Below, one piece after another: positions 16,108 through 23,852 of a DNA stretch of 64,000 nucleotides. The stretch is from Amycolatopsis sp. CA-128772. Lineage in GTDB: Bacteria; Actinomycetota; Actinomycetes; Mycobacteriales; Pseudonocardiaceae. The notes beneath the pieces were generated by a model. The model was given only the letters and a program-made list of their open reading frames with translations. It was not told the DNA's origin and did not search any database. Where the stretch lies: positions 307,658-371,657 of the forward strand of contig NZ_PPHG01000075.1 of NCBI RefSeq assembly GCF_002904295.1. Direction: 5' to 3'. Position numbers and translations under genes: made by a program. The stretch's first letter is position 1. Each line of letters starts with the position of its first letter.

Positions 16108-17147
16108 CCGACTGGCTGAACATCGCCCTCGTCGTCGTCCTGCTGCTGGCCAACGCCTTCTTCGTCGGCGCGGAGTTCACCCTGATCTCCTCGCGGCGGG
16201 ACAGGCTCGAAGCGCTGCTGGAGCAGGGCAAGACGCGCGCGCAGATCGTCATCAACGCGAGCAAGCACGTGTCCCTGATGCTCGCCGGTGCACAGCTGGG
16301 CATCACCATCTGCTCGCTGCTGCTCGGCCGCCTGGGCGAGCCCGCCATCGCGCACCGGCTGTCGGCGGCCTTCGACCTGCTCGGCCTGCCGGAAGCCCTC
16401 CTGCACCCGATCTCGTTCGCCATTGCGCTGGCGTTCATCACCGTGGCGCACGTGCTGATCGGCGAAATGGTGCCGAAGAACCTCGCCATCGCCGAGCCCG
16501 AGCGGCTCGCGCTGTGGCTGGTGCCGGTGCACGTCGCCTGGGTGAAGGTGGCCAACCCGTTCATCTGGCTGCTGAACTTCGTGGCCAACTCGCTGCTGCG
16601 CGCGTTCCGCGTCGAGCCGAAGGACGAGCTGGAGACGGCCTACACCTCCGACGAGCTGGCCGAGCTGCTCAGCGAGTCGCGGCGTGAGGGGCTGCTCGAC
16701 CAGTCCGAGCACCAGCGGCTCGCCCAGACGCTGTCGTCGGTGCAGAAGACGGTCGCCGACGTGCTGGTGCCCACCGCGGAGCTGACCACACTCCCCTGCG
16801 GGCCGACCGTCGGCGAGGTCGAGAAGGCCGTGTCGTCGACCGGGTTCTCGCGGTTCCCGGTGTGCACCGACGACGGGCGCCTGACCGGCTACATCCACGT
16901 CAAGGACATCCTCGACCTGGCCGGGCAGGACCCGGGCACGACCGTGCCCGCCTCGAAGACGCGCGCGCTGACCGAACTGCGCGCCGACGCCCGGCTCGAC
17001 GTCGCGCTTTCGGCCATGCGCAAGGAACGCAGCCACCTCGCGCGGGCGCTCGACGAGAGCGGGAACGCCGTCGGCGTCGTCGCGCTCGAGGACCTGGTGG
17101 AGGAGTACGTGGGCACGGTGCGCGACGGCACCCACGTGGGCGCGTGA
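16104..17147 (+). CDS. CNNM/CorC-type transporter, short form
   Basis: A 347-residue partner of the preceding protein. The CNNM domain (NAFFVGAEFTLISSRRDRLE, HVLIGEMVPKNLAIAEPERL) and the CBS pair (VLVPTAELTTLPCGP, GYIHVKDILDLAG, VGVVALEDLVEEYVG) are present, but the C-terminal CorC/HlyC domain is absent, as in Rv1841c. The GTG at 16104 overlaps the previous stop as GTGA. The two proteins may form a heteromeric transporter; that is an inference from conserved pairing. The frame is open far upstream, but this is the first gene read in another frame. Confidence 0.91.
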   Translation: MTDWLNIALVVVLLLANAFFVGAEFTLISSRRDRLEALLEQGKTRAQIVINASKHVSLMLAGAQLGITICSLLLGRLGEPAIAHRLSAAFDLLGLPEALLHPISFAIALAFITVAHVLIGEMVPKNLAIAEPERLALWLVPVHVAWVKVANPFIWLLNFVANSLLRAFRVEPKDELETAYTSDELAELLSESRREGLLDQSEHQRLAQTLSSVQKTVADVLVPTAELTTLPCGPTVGEVEKAVSSTGFSRFPVCTDDGRLTGYIHVKDILDLAGQDPGTTVPASKTRALTELRADARLDVALSAMRKERSHLARALDESGNAVGVVALEDLVEEYVGTVRDGTHVGA

Positions 17148-18043
17148 GCGGCGTGGAGGTCCTCGCCGAGCCGGACTGGCTGGCCCGGGAGGCGGCGCAC
17201 GCCGACCGGATGCGGCGCTGGACCGGCCCGCACCAGGAGCGGCGCTCCCGTGGTGAGAAGCACCCGGTGCTGGACTTCCTGTTCACGTACTACTCGTACC
17301 GGCCGTCGCACCTCGAACGGTGGCAGCCCGGGCCCGGCGTCGCCCTCGCCGGGCCCGCGGCGCGGCGCTTCCTGGACCGCAAGGGGTACGTCGAGACCTC
17401 CGACGGCGTGCTGCTGGATCCCGCCGGGTTCGGCGCGGGCAAGGTGCGGACGGCGGAGTTCGTCCTCGGCCTGCTGACCGCGACGGCGTCGCGCGCGCCC
17501 CGGCTGAACTGCTTCGGGCTGCACGAGTGGGCGATGGTCTACCGCGAGCCGGCGGACTCGGTGCGGCACAACCAGGTGCCGCTGCGCCTCGGCTCGGCCG
17601 GCACCGATGCGGTCGTGGAGTCCCTCGACATCCGGTGTGGGCACTTCGATGCGTTCCGCTTCTTCACGGACTCCGCGCGGCCGCTGAACGGGCTGACGCC
17701 GTCGAGGGAGACACAGGTCGCACTCGAACAGCCGGGGTGCCTGCACGCGAACATGGACCTGTTCAAATGGGCGTACAAGCTCGACCCGTTCGTGCCGGCC
17801 GAGCTGGTGGCGGACTGCTTCGAGCTGGCGGTCGACATCCGGACGCTGGACATGCGGGCGAGCCCGTACGACCTGGCCGGGCTCGGCTACCCGCCGGTGC
17901 GGATCGAGACGGCGGCGGGCCGGGCCGAATACGCCCGGGCGCAAGGGGAGTTCGCCCGCCGGGCGGCGCCGCTGCGTCATCGCCTGATTGCGCATTGCCA
18001 TCGCCTGGTCAGCGCACCGCACCCTGAGCACGGCGCACTGTGA
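17144..18043 (+). CDS. Conserved protein often labelled 3-methyladenine DNA glycosylase
   Basis: A 299-residue soluble protein translated from a GTG that overlaps the previous stop as GTGA. Conserved stretches are HPVLDFLFTYYSYRPSHLER, LNCFGLHEWAMVYR, CGHFDAFRFFTD, CLHANMDLFKWAYKLDPF and MRASPYDLAGLGYPPV. Related actinobacterial proteins are commonly annotated as 3-methyladenine DNA glycosylases, but no helix-hairpin-helix or known glycosylase active site can be seen, so I keep that name only as a label. The tight operon with two CNNM transporters gives no clear hint. The His/Trp/Tyr-rich blocks suggest an enzyme with a bound metal or small molecule. Confidence 0.8.
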   Translation: MSGVEVLAEPDWLAREAAHADRMRRWTGPHQERRSRGEKHPVLDFLFTYYSYRPSHLERWQPGPGVALAGPAARRFLDRKGYVETSDGVLLDPAGFGAGKVRTAEFVLGLLTATASRAPRLNCFGLHEWAMVYREPADSVRHNQVPLRLGSAGTDAVVESLDIRCGHFDAFRFFTDSARPLNGLTPSRETQVALEQPGCLHANMDLFKWAYKLDPFVPAELVADCFELAVDIRTLDMRASPYDLAGLGYPPVRIETAAGRAEYARAQGEFARRAAPLRHRLIAHCHRLVSAPHPEHGAL

Positions 18044-18143
18044 GTCAGATTATTCTCTCTCCGATACTCACCTGTTAGGGTGATAACGGTTTGATTGCAT
18101 AGCAGCGCGTGCTTGGCATGCGCTCACCCCGAAAGGATGACGG

Positions 18144-19757
18144 ATGGGGCGACACTACCGAGGCGAGGAGCCGGTGCCGCACCCTCAGGACCGCACGCCG
18201 CGCGGGCCCGCCGAGGGCCGCAGCGAGGCGTCCGGCGCCTTCCGCACCCCGGGACGCAGCTCCATCTCCGACGCTTTCGGGATCGCGGGCCGCGCGGCCG
18301 GCGCCGCCCGCGAGGCCGCCGGCTCGGCCTTCTTCACGGAAGGGGCCGAGGCGCCGGGATTCCCGCCCGCACCCGCAGGTCCCCAGCCGGCGGGCCGTCG
18401 CGGCGAGGCGCCCGGCGGCCACCCGGCCCGTCGCGGCGAAGCGTCCGGGACGTACCCGGCCGCGGGCGGCGGCGAATCCACCGTGACCCGTGCTCCGCGC
18501 CGCGGCGAGGCTTCCGGCTCCTACCCGGTCGCGAACCGCGTCGACGTCCCGCCGACCCACCCGGCCCGCTCCGGGGAGGGCTCCGGCGCCTACCGGATCG
18601 ACGCTGCCGGCGGGCCCACCGCGACCCACCCCGCGCGCCCCGGGGAGAACTCCGGCACCTACCGGATCGATGCTCTCGGCGCGTCCACCACGACCCACCC
18701 CGCACGCCGGGGCGAGAGCTCCGGTGCGTACCCGGCCGCGGAGCCCACCACCGGCCGCGCCGCCCGCCGGGGCGAACCGGCCGGGACCGCCACCCGCTCC
18801 CGCCGTCCGGAAGCGCCCGCCGAGAACAGTGCCGAGGTCACCACCGCCTACCCCGCGGTCGCCGACCCGGGCCCCCGCTCCCGCCGCGGCAAGCGCGCCG
18901 CCGCCCGGCACCCCGAGTCCGCCGCCGAGCGGACCGAGGTCATCACCCGGCAGGACGACTCCCCCGCCGACGTCGCCACCCCCGGCGACGACACCGCGGG
19001 GCGCGGCGAGACCACGACCTCCCTCCGGACCGCCGAGCGCAGCGACACCACCGGGCCGCAACGCGCCGGCCGCACCGACAGCACCGGGCCGAGCCGGGCC
19101 GCCCGCAGCGAGGCCACCGGTTCGCACCGCGTCCTCGGGAAGGGCGAGGCCACCGGCTCGCACCGCATCGTCGGCAAGAAGGCCCCGCGCCGGCGGATCG
19201 CCACCTGGCCGATCGCCTGCATGGTCCTCGCGGTCCTGATCGGGCTCGGCATCGTCGGCTGGAACTGGGCCGACAACGAGCTCAACAGCCGCGCCGAGGC
19301 GCAGGCCGCCAGCTGCGACGGCGGCACCACGCAGATGCGGATCGTCGTCACCCCCAGCGTGCAGAAGCCCCTCACCGCGGCCGCCCAGCGGTGGAACCAG
19401 GCCGCCACCGTCGTCCACGGCCAGTGCGTCCACGTCACGATCGACGCCAGGCCCTCGGCGCAGGTGCTCGACGCGCTGGTCGGCCGGGCCAAGATCGACG
19501 CCATCGGCGGGCTCCCGGCCGCGTGGCTGCCCGAGTCGTCGTACTGGGTGAGCGAGCTGACCACCAAGAAGCCGGAGATGATCGGCTCGCCCGCGCAGTC
19601 GGTGGCGAACGCGCGCTCGGCGGACTACCCGTTCGTCGGCCTGGCCGGCCCGGGCATCGACGACACCGCGCTGCGCGCCGCCCAGACGTTCCGCGAGTAC
19701 CTGGAGCAGCCGGCGCAGCAGGCCGACTTCGCCGCCGCCGGGATCAAGTCCGCCTAG
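18144..19757 (+). CDS. Membrane-anchored protein with repeat-rich N-terminus and shortened substrate-binding domain
   Basis: A 537-residue protein with three parts. Residues 1-350 are low-complexity, Ala/Gly/Arg/Thr rich, and include five or six copies of a motif like HPAR-GE-SG-Y (around 18400-18740). One membrane helix follows at about 352-372 (WPIACMVLAVLIGLGIVGW). The outer part resembles bacterial solute-binding proteins at both ends (MRIVVTPSVQKPLTAAAQRW; FREYLEQPAQQADFAAAGI) but is only about 160 residues, so much of the usual middle is missing. The stop TAG is part of the CTAG target that flanks the IS remnant. The N-terminal region probably lies in the cytosol. Role unknown. Confidence 0.75.
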   Translation: MGRHYRGEEPVPHPQDRTPRGPAEGRSEASGAFRTPGRSSISDAFGIAGRAAGAAREAAGSAFFTEGAEAPGFPPAPAGPQPAGRRGEAPGGHPARRGEASGTYPAAGGGESTVTRAPRRGEASGSYPVANRVDVPPTHPARSGEGSGAYRIDAAGGPTATHPARPGENSGTYRIDALGASTTTHPARRGESSGAYPAAEPTTGRAARRGEPAGTATRSRRPEAPAENSAEVTTAYPAVADPGPRSRRGKRAAARHPESAAERTEVITRQDDSPADVATPGDDTAGRGETTTSLRTAERSDTTGPQRAGRTDSTGPSRAARSEATGSHRVLGKGEATGSHRIVGKKAPRRRIATWPIACMVLAVLIGLGIVGWNWADNELNSRAEAQAASCDGGTTQMRIVVTPSVQKPLTAAAQRWNQAATVVHGQCVHVTIDARPSAQVLDALVGRAKIDAIGGLPAAWLPESSYWVSELTTKKPEMIGSPAQSVANARSADYPFVGLAGPGIDDTALRAAQTFREYLEQPAQQADFAAAGIKSA

Positions 19758-20043
19758 GGAGTGTCTGACAAGCGGTTGACCTGGCTGACCACGGCATCGA
19801 AGGTAGGTGGGCGGCCGCCGCGAGATCCGCGGCGGCTGCGGTGCCCGGCCTGATCGGCCGGCTCCGGACCGATACCGGTGGATGATCCCTTCGACCATCG
19901 CGCGTGCATCCGAGAAGGGCCTACCTCGCTTACCGGTGCGGATCGGCAGCAGATCCTCGATCAACGCCCGGGAGCAACTGAAACCGCAACACAACCAGTT
20001 GTGTCCCAGCTGCCAGCCGAGACTTTTGCCAGACAGCTCCTAG
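19754..20043 (-). mobile_element. IS5-type element remnant flanked by CTAG
   Basis: About 282 bases lie between two CTAG copies (19754-19757 and 20040-20043). The ends are imperfect inverted repeats (GAGTGTCTGACAAG against GAGCTGTCTGGCAAA). Read on the minus strand, 19994-19860 encodes LLPIRTGKRGRPFSDARAMV and EGIIHRYRSG, the N-terminus of an IS5-family transposase; most of the rest is gone. It is a non-autonomous, internally deleted copy. The two CTAG copies look like the target duplication made at insertion, and each now carries the stop codon of one flanking gene. Confidence 0.82.
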
Positions 20044-20819
20044 ACGCGCGTCCCGTTGTCGAGCTCGGCCACCACGGCGATGTCGTCGTCGGCCAGCTCG
20101 AAGTCGAACACGCCGAAGTTCTCGCGGATGCGGGTCGTCGTGGCCGAGGCCGCCACCGCGACCGTGTCGTTCTGCAGGTGCCAGCGCAGGACGATCTGCG
20201 CCGGTGTCTTGCCGTACTTCGCCGCCAGAGCCGTCACCGTCTCGTCCGACAGCAGCGCCGCGTTCGCCGCCGGGCTGGCGGCCACCGTCACGATGCCGTG
20301 GCCGCTGTGGAACTCGCGCAGCGGGAGCTGCTGCAGCCACGGGTGCAGCTCGACCTGGTTGACCGGCGGCACCGAGCCGGTCGCGTCGATCAGGCGGCGC
20401 AGCTCGGCGACGCCGAACCCCGCCACGCCGACCGTGCGGGCGTGGCCGTCGGCGCGCAGCCGGCTCAGGGCTCGCCAGGTGTCGGTGAAGGCGCCCTGGG
20501 TGCCGTCGAGCAGGCACAGGTCGGCGCGCTCCAGCTGCAGGGCCGCCAGCGCCTGGTCGGCCGCGCGGCGGGCGGTGTCGTAGCCCTGCGCGGGGACGTG
20601 CACGCTGACGAACAGCTCCTCGCGCGGCACGTCCGCGGCGGCGAGCACCGCGCCCACCGCCGCCTCCGTCCCGGGCACCACGTCGATGCCGCGGTAGCCG
20701 GTGACGAGGGCGATGCGGACGGCCCGGCCCGTTTCGGCCGCGGACAGGCCCGCGACGCCGAACAGCAGCTGGGGGATGCGGACTCCGTCGGACAGGGCGA
20801 GCGAAGGCGGGACGGCCAT
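20040..20819 (-). CDS. Aldo/keto reductase-like protein lacking catalytic residues
   Basis: A 259-residue protein with the AKR barrel pattern: GVRIPQLLFGVAGLSAAET, ALVTGYRGID, NQVELHPWLQQLPLREF, TPAQIVLRWHLQND and TTTRIRENFGVFDFEL. In active AKRs the segments IDTAxxYxNE, the strand ending in TK, and the LIHWP strand supply Tyr, Lys and His. Here they read IDVVPGTEAAVG, LFVSVHVPA and LCLLDGTQG, so only the Asp remains. NADPH-binding segments near the C-terminus are kept. It may be a binding or regulatory protein rather than an oxidoreductase. The ATG at 20819 follows GAGGAT; the stop lies in the CTAG at the edge of the IS remnant. Confidence 0.85.
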   Translation of the reverse strand: MAVPPSLALSDGVRIPQLLFGVAGLSAAETGRAVRIALVTGYRGIDVVPGTEAAVGAVLAAADVPREELFVSVHVPAQGYDTARRAADQALAALQLERADLCLLDGTQGAFTDTWRALSRLRADGHARTVGVAGFGVAELRRLIDATGSVPPVNQVELHPWLQQLPLREFHSGHGIVTVAASPAANAALLSDETVTALAAKYGKTPAQIVLRWHLQNDTVAVAASATTTRIRENFGVFDFELADDDIAVVAELDNGTRV

Positions 20820-20859
20820 CAACCGGTGATCCTCACTTCGGATGCTGCGCGGAACCCCA

Positions 20860-21663
20860 TCATCCCACTGCGGCGGCCCGCTCGCGCAGGTACGCCGCCG
20901 TCGCCGGGTCGGCCGGGAAGAACGACTCGATCACCAGCTCGGCCACGGTGACGTCCAGCGGCGTGCCGAACGTGGCGACCGTGCTGAAGAACGTCAGGTC
21001 GGTGCCTTCGTGGCGGAACTTCAGCGGCACGAAGATGTCCCCCGGCCCGGGGACCTCGACCTCGGGCACCGGCTGGTCGCACGGGTAGCCGCGCAGCTCG
21101 TCGAGGAGCTCGGCGAGCCCGGTGTCCGCGGTCTGGCTCACCTGCCGCCGCAGCCGGCCGAGCAGGTGGGCGCGCCACTCCCCGAGGTTGAGGATGTGCG
21201 GGGCCATGCCGTCGGGGTGCAGCGTCGCACGCAGCACGTTGGTGGTCAGCTCGGGCGCGACACCGGCGACGAAGAGCCCGATGGCGGCGTTCGCGTCGAC
21301 GAGGTCCCAGTTCCGGTCGACGACGGCGGCGGGGTACGGATCGTGACCGGCGAGCAGCAGCCGGACGGCCTGGCGGACGGCGTCCATCCCGGGATCCCCC
21401 AGCGCGTTCTCGGTGTACGCGGGCGCGTACCCGGCGGCGAGCAGCAGCCGGTTGCGGTCCCGGAGGGGCACGTCGAGGTGCTCGCCGAGCCGCAGCACCA
21501 TGTCCCGGCTCGGCTTGGACCGGCCGGTCTCCACGAAACTGAGGTGGCGGGTGGAAATGTCCGCCGAGATCGCCAGATCGAGCTGGCTGATCCGGCGCCG
21601 GTCCCGCCATTCCCGCAGCAGCTCACCGACGGGCCGCTGCCGCGCCTGCACCATGGTCGTCAC
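20860..21663 (-). CDS. XRE-family regulator with MmyB-like ligand domain
   Basis: A 267-residue regulator. The helix-turn-helix lies at about 15-65 (REWRDRRRISQLDLAISADI, HLSFVETGRSKPSRDMVLRL). The remainder is the MmyB-like ligand-binding domain, with PYPAAVVDRNWDLVDANAAI, NLGEWRAHLLGRL and PLKFRHEGTDLTFFSTVATF. In this family the C-terminal domain can bind fatty-acid-like ligands and the regulators often control a neighbouring dehydrogenase or reductase gene. A palindrome ATTAC-N7-GTAAT lies at 21699-21715, just upstream of its start, and a second copy lies at 22063-22079. The gene precedes the AKR-like gene on the same strand with about 40 bases between them. Confidence 0.92.
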   Translation of the reverse strand: MTTMVQARQRPVGELLREWRDRRRISQLDLAISADISTRHLSFVETGRSKPSRDMVLRLGEHLDVPLRDRNRLLLAAGYAPAYTENALGDPGMDAVRQAVRLLLAGHDPYPAAVVDRNWDLVDANAAIGLFVAGVAPELTTNVLRATLHPDGMAPHILNLGEWRAHLLGRLRRQVSQTADTGLAELLDELRGYPCDQPVPEVEVPGPGDIFVPLKFRHEGTDLTFFSTVATFGTPLDVTVAELVIESFFPADPATAAYLRERAAAVG

Positions 21664-21698
21664 GCGAGCGACGCTACGGCGATCACGGGGGCGCTGCC

Positions 21699-21715
21699 AT
21701 TACTTCCGGGGTAAT
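21699..21715. promoter_or_regulatory. Palindrome ATTAC-N7-GTAAT, site 1
   Basis: The arms extend to seven perfect bases (CCATTAC and GTAATGG). It lies 36 bases upstream of the XRE regulator start and overlaps the stop codon of the small gene before it. A second copy with the same spacing lies at 22063-22079. Autoregulation by the XRE protein is the simplest reading. Confidence 0.6.
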
Positions 21716-22017
21716 GGCTCGAGGTGCGCGCCGGGCGGGCAGAAGCCGGTGAGCCGGTCCATCAGCTCCGAAAGGGCATCGAAAGCCGGGTCGTCGTCGC
21801 CCGCCGGCGACTCGGCGACGACCGTGTCCTGGGCCACGTAGCAGGCCCGCATCAAACCGACCGGCGTGACGCCGGCCGCGTAGGCGGCGATCGCCACCTC
21901 CTCCAGCGCCGTGTCCGGCCGCGCGGCGCGGGCCGCCGCGAGCGCCTCCCGGACCAGGTGCGGATCCGCCGGCCCCGGCTTGGCGTGCCACGCGTCGTCC
22001 GGGTCTTCCTCTTCCAC
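21700..22017 (-). CDS. Small conserved hypothetical protein
   Basis: A 105-residue acidic protein (MEEEDPDDAWHAKPGPADP.., then LVREALAAARAARPDTALEE and VAIAAYAAGVTPVGLMRACY). It has no signal or membrane segment and I do not recognise its family. The GTG at 22017 was chosen because it starts a compositionally uniform frame; extension to 22146 would run through the palindrome at 22063 and the likely divergent promoter. It precedes the XRE regulator gene on the same strand. A role under that regulator is plausible but unproven. Confidence 0.6.
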   Translation of the reverse strand: MEEEDPDDAWHAKPGPADPHLVREALAAARAARPDTALEEVAIAAYAAGVTPVGLMRACYVAQDTVVAESPAGDDDPAFDALSELMDRLTGFCPPGAHLEPLPRK

Positions 22018-22062
22018 CCGAACAGGGTCCCGCGGCGGGCCACCGAATTTCGCCGCTCCGGC

Positions 22063-22079
22063 ATTACCTCCCGCGTAAT
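22063..22079. promoter_or_regulatory. Palindrome ATTAC-N7-GTAAT, site 2
   Basis: Same five-base arms and seven-base spacer as the copy at 21699-21715. It lies between the divergent starts at 22017 (minus) and 22161 (plus), where a regulator could act on either promoter. Confidence 0.6.
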
Positions 22080-22160
22080 CGACGCGCCGCCGCCCGGGCG
22101 ACAGAGTGGTGCTCAGCCGAGGGGCGACGAACCCGTTGTCCCCCAACGAAAGGAACCGCC

Positions 22161-22520
22161 ATGACCGACGTCCGCGCCATCGTCGAGCAGTACATCGCCG
22201 TCTGGAACGAGACCGATCGCGACAAGCGGCGGTCCCTCGTCGCCGATGTCTTCACCGCCGATGCCCGCTACACCGACCCGCTCGGGGCCGTTGCCGGGCA
22301 CGAGGGGATCGACCAGTTCGTCGGCGGGGCGCAGCAGCAGTTCGGCGGGCTCACCTTCAGCCTGCCCGCCGAGCCCGATGCGCACCACGATCTCGCGCGG
22401 TTCCAGTGGCACCTCGGTACGCCCGGTGCCGAGCCGGTCGCCATCGGGTTCGACGTCGTGGAGCTCGAAGGCGGCAAGATCGCCAAGGTGCACGGCTTCC
22501 TCGACAAGCTGCCCGGCTGA
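22161..22520 (+). CDS. NTF2/SnoaL-like small protein
   Basis: A 119-residue protein of the cone-shaped SnoaL/NTF2 fold. VRAIVEQYIAVWNETD at the N-terminus, FTADARYTDPLGAVAGHEGI, and FDVVELEGGKIAKVHGFLDK are the usual helix, pocket and final strands. Members range from polyketide cyclases and isomerases to proteins without known reactions, so no substrate can be given. AAAGGAA precedes the ATG. It is divergent from the small gene at 21700-22017, and palindrome site 2 lies between them, which suggests control by the XRE regulator. A strong hairpin follows its stop. Confidence 0.85.
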   Translation: MTDVRAIVEQYIAVWNETDRDKRRSLVADVFTADARYTDPLGAVAGHEGIDQFVGGAQQQFGGLTFSLPAEPDAHHDLARFQWHLGTPGAEPVAIGFDVVELEGGKIAKVHGFLDKLPG

Positions 22521-22525
22521 AACCC

Positions 22526-22551
22526 GGGGGCTCCCGGCGACGGGAGCCCCC
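22526..22551. terminator. Bidirectional hairpin terminator
   Basis: GGGGGCTCCCG, loop GCGA, CGGGAGCCCCC: an 11-base perfect stem between the convergent SnoaL-like and SqdB-like genes. There is no T-run, as is usual in these GC-rich genomes. Confidence 0.75.
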
Positions 22552-22557
22552 CGGCCG

Positions 22558-23712
22558 TCAGGCCTTCAGCGCGCCTCGCCAGCGCACGGTCGGGCGCAGC
22601 TTCTCCGGGTTCACCCGGTGCTTGTTGGCCCCCACGATGTCGAACATCGACTCGATCAGCGTGTCCGACAGCAGGTGCGGCTCGAGCCCCAGCCCGACCA
22701 GCCCGGTGTGCTTCACGTTGTAGTAGTGCTCCGGCGCCTCGGTGCGCGGGTTCTCCAGCTGCTCGATCTGCACCGGGCCCGGGAACCGGTCCGCCACCAG
22801 GTCGGCGATGCCCGCCACGGACAGGCTCTCCGTCATCTGGTTGAACACCCGGAACTCCCCCGGCTCGGCCGGGTGCTCGACGGCCAGGCGGATGCACTCC
22901 ACCGTGTCGCGGATGTCGATCAGGCCGCGGGTCTGCGTTCCCTTGCCGTACACCGTCAGCGGCTGGCCCAGCACCGCCTGGATGACGAACCGGTTCAGCA
23001 CCGTGCCGAACACCGCGTCGTAGTCGAACCGGGTCGCCAGGCGCGGATCCAGCGCCGTCTGCGGCGTCTGCTGGCCGTACACGATGCCCTGGTTGAGGTC
23101 CGTGGCGCGCAGCCCCCACGCGCGGCAGGTGAATTCGATGTTGTGCGAATCGTGGACCTTGGTCAGGTGGTAGAAGGACCCCGGCCGTTTCGGGAACAGC
23201 ACCCGATCCGAGCGGCCGTTGTGCTCCAGCTCCAGCCAGCCCTCTTCGATGTCGATGTTCGGCGTGCCGTATTCGCCCATCGTGCCCAGTTTGACCAGGT
23301 GGATCGCCGGATCGAGCTCCGCGATCGCGTACAGCAGGTTCAGCGTGCCGACCACATTGTTGTGCTGCGTGTACACCGCGTGTTCGCGGTCGATCATGGA
23401 ATAGGGCGCCGACCGTTGCTCGGCGTAGTGGACGATCGCGTCCGGCGCGAACTCCCGCACCGCCCCGAACAGGAACTCCGCGTCCAGCAGGTCGCCTTCG
23501 TAGCCGGTGATCGTCCGGCCGGAGAGCTCGCGCCAGGTGGCGATGCGGTCGGCCAGTGACTCGATCGGGACGAGGCTTTCGACGCCGAGTTCGGCGTCGT
23601 ACCCGCGGCGGGCGAAATTGTCGAGGACGGCCACCTCGTGACCTTTGTCCGATAGGTGCAGCGCGGTCGGCCAGCCCAGATATCCGTCACCGCCGAGAAC
23701 CAGCACACGCAT
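22558..23712 (-). CDS. UDP-sulfoquinovose synthase-like epimerase (SqdB/SQD1 type)
   Basis: A 384-residue short-chain epimerase with unusual closeness to plant and cyanobacterial SQD1/SqdB: MRVLVLGGDGYLGWPTALHL, EQRSAPYSMIDREHAVYTQH, KLGTMGEYGTPNIDIEEG, SFYHLTKVHDSHNIEFTCRA and WGLRATDLNQGIVYG, plus TRGLIDIRDTVECI. SqdB turns UDP-glucose and sulfite into UDP-sulfoquinovose, the head-group donor of sulfolipid. The Thr, Tyr and Lys of the active site (GTMGEYG; FYHLTK) are present. No sqdX-type glycosyltransferase is adjacent. The ATG at 23712 starts the Rossmann fold; an upstream extension lacks conserved sequence. Neighbouring envelope sugar genes fit a surface glycoconjugate or lipid role. 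Confidence 0.92.
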   Translation of the reverse strand: MRVLVLGGDGYLGWPTALHLSDKGHEVAVLDNFARRGYDAELGVESLVPIESLADRIATWRELSGRTITGYEGDLLDAEFLFGAVREFAPDAIVHYAEQRSAPYSMIDREHAVYTQHNNVVGTLNLLYAIAELDPAIHLVKLGTMGEYGTPNIDIEEGWLELEHNGRSDRVLFPKRPGSFYHLTKVHDSHNIEFTCRAWGLRATDLNQGIVYGQQTPQTALDPRLATRFDYDAVFGTVLNRFVIQAVLGQPLTVYGKGTQTRGLIDIRDTVECIRLAVEHPAEPGEFRVFNQMTESLSVAGIADLVADRFPGPVQIEQLENPRTEAPEHYYNVKHTGLVGLGLEPHLLSDTLIESMFDIVGANKHRVNPEKLRPTVRWRGALKA

Positions 23713-23852
23713 TGGTGCCGCCTTTCCTGCTCGTTTACGCCACACGAACGCTATAGATCACGTGCTGATGAAGACCTGGCAATGACCTGTGAATCTCCTA
23801 TGCATGAGGGGGTCGGACGGCGGCGCGACCGGCCCACGGGGAGGATGGGGGC

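Noticed and set aside
18075..19994. 639-residue minus-strand open frame
   Set aside because: Only its first 45 codons (transposase remnant) are meaningful; the rest is antisense to the repeat-rich membrane-anchored protein.
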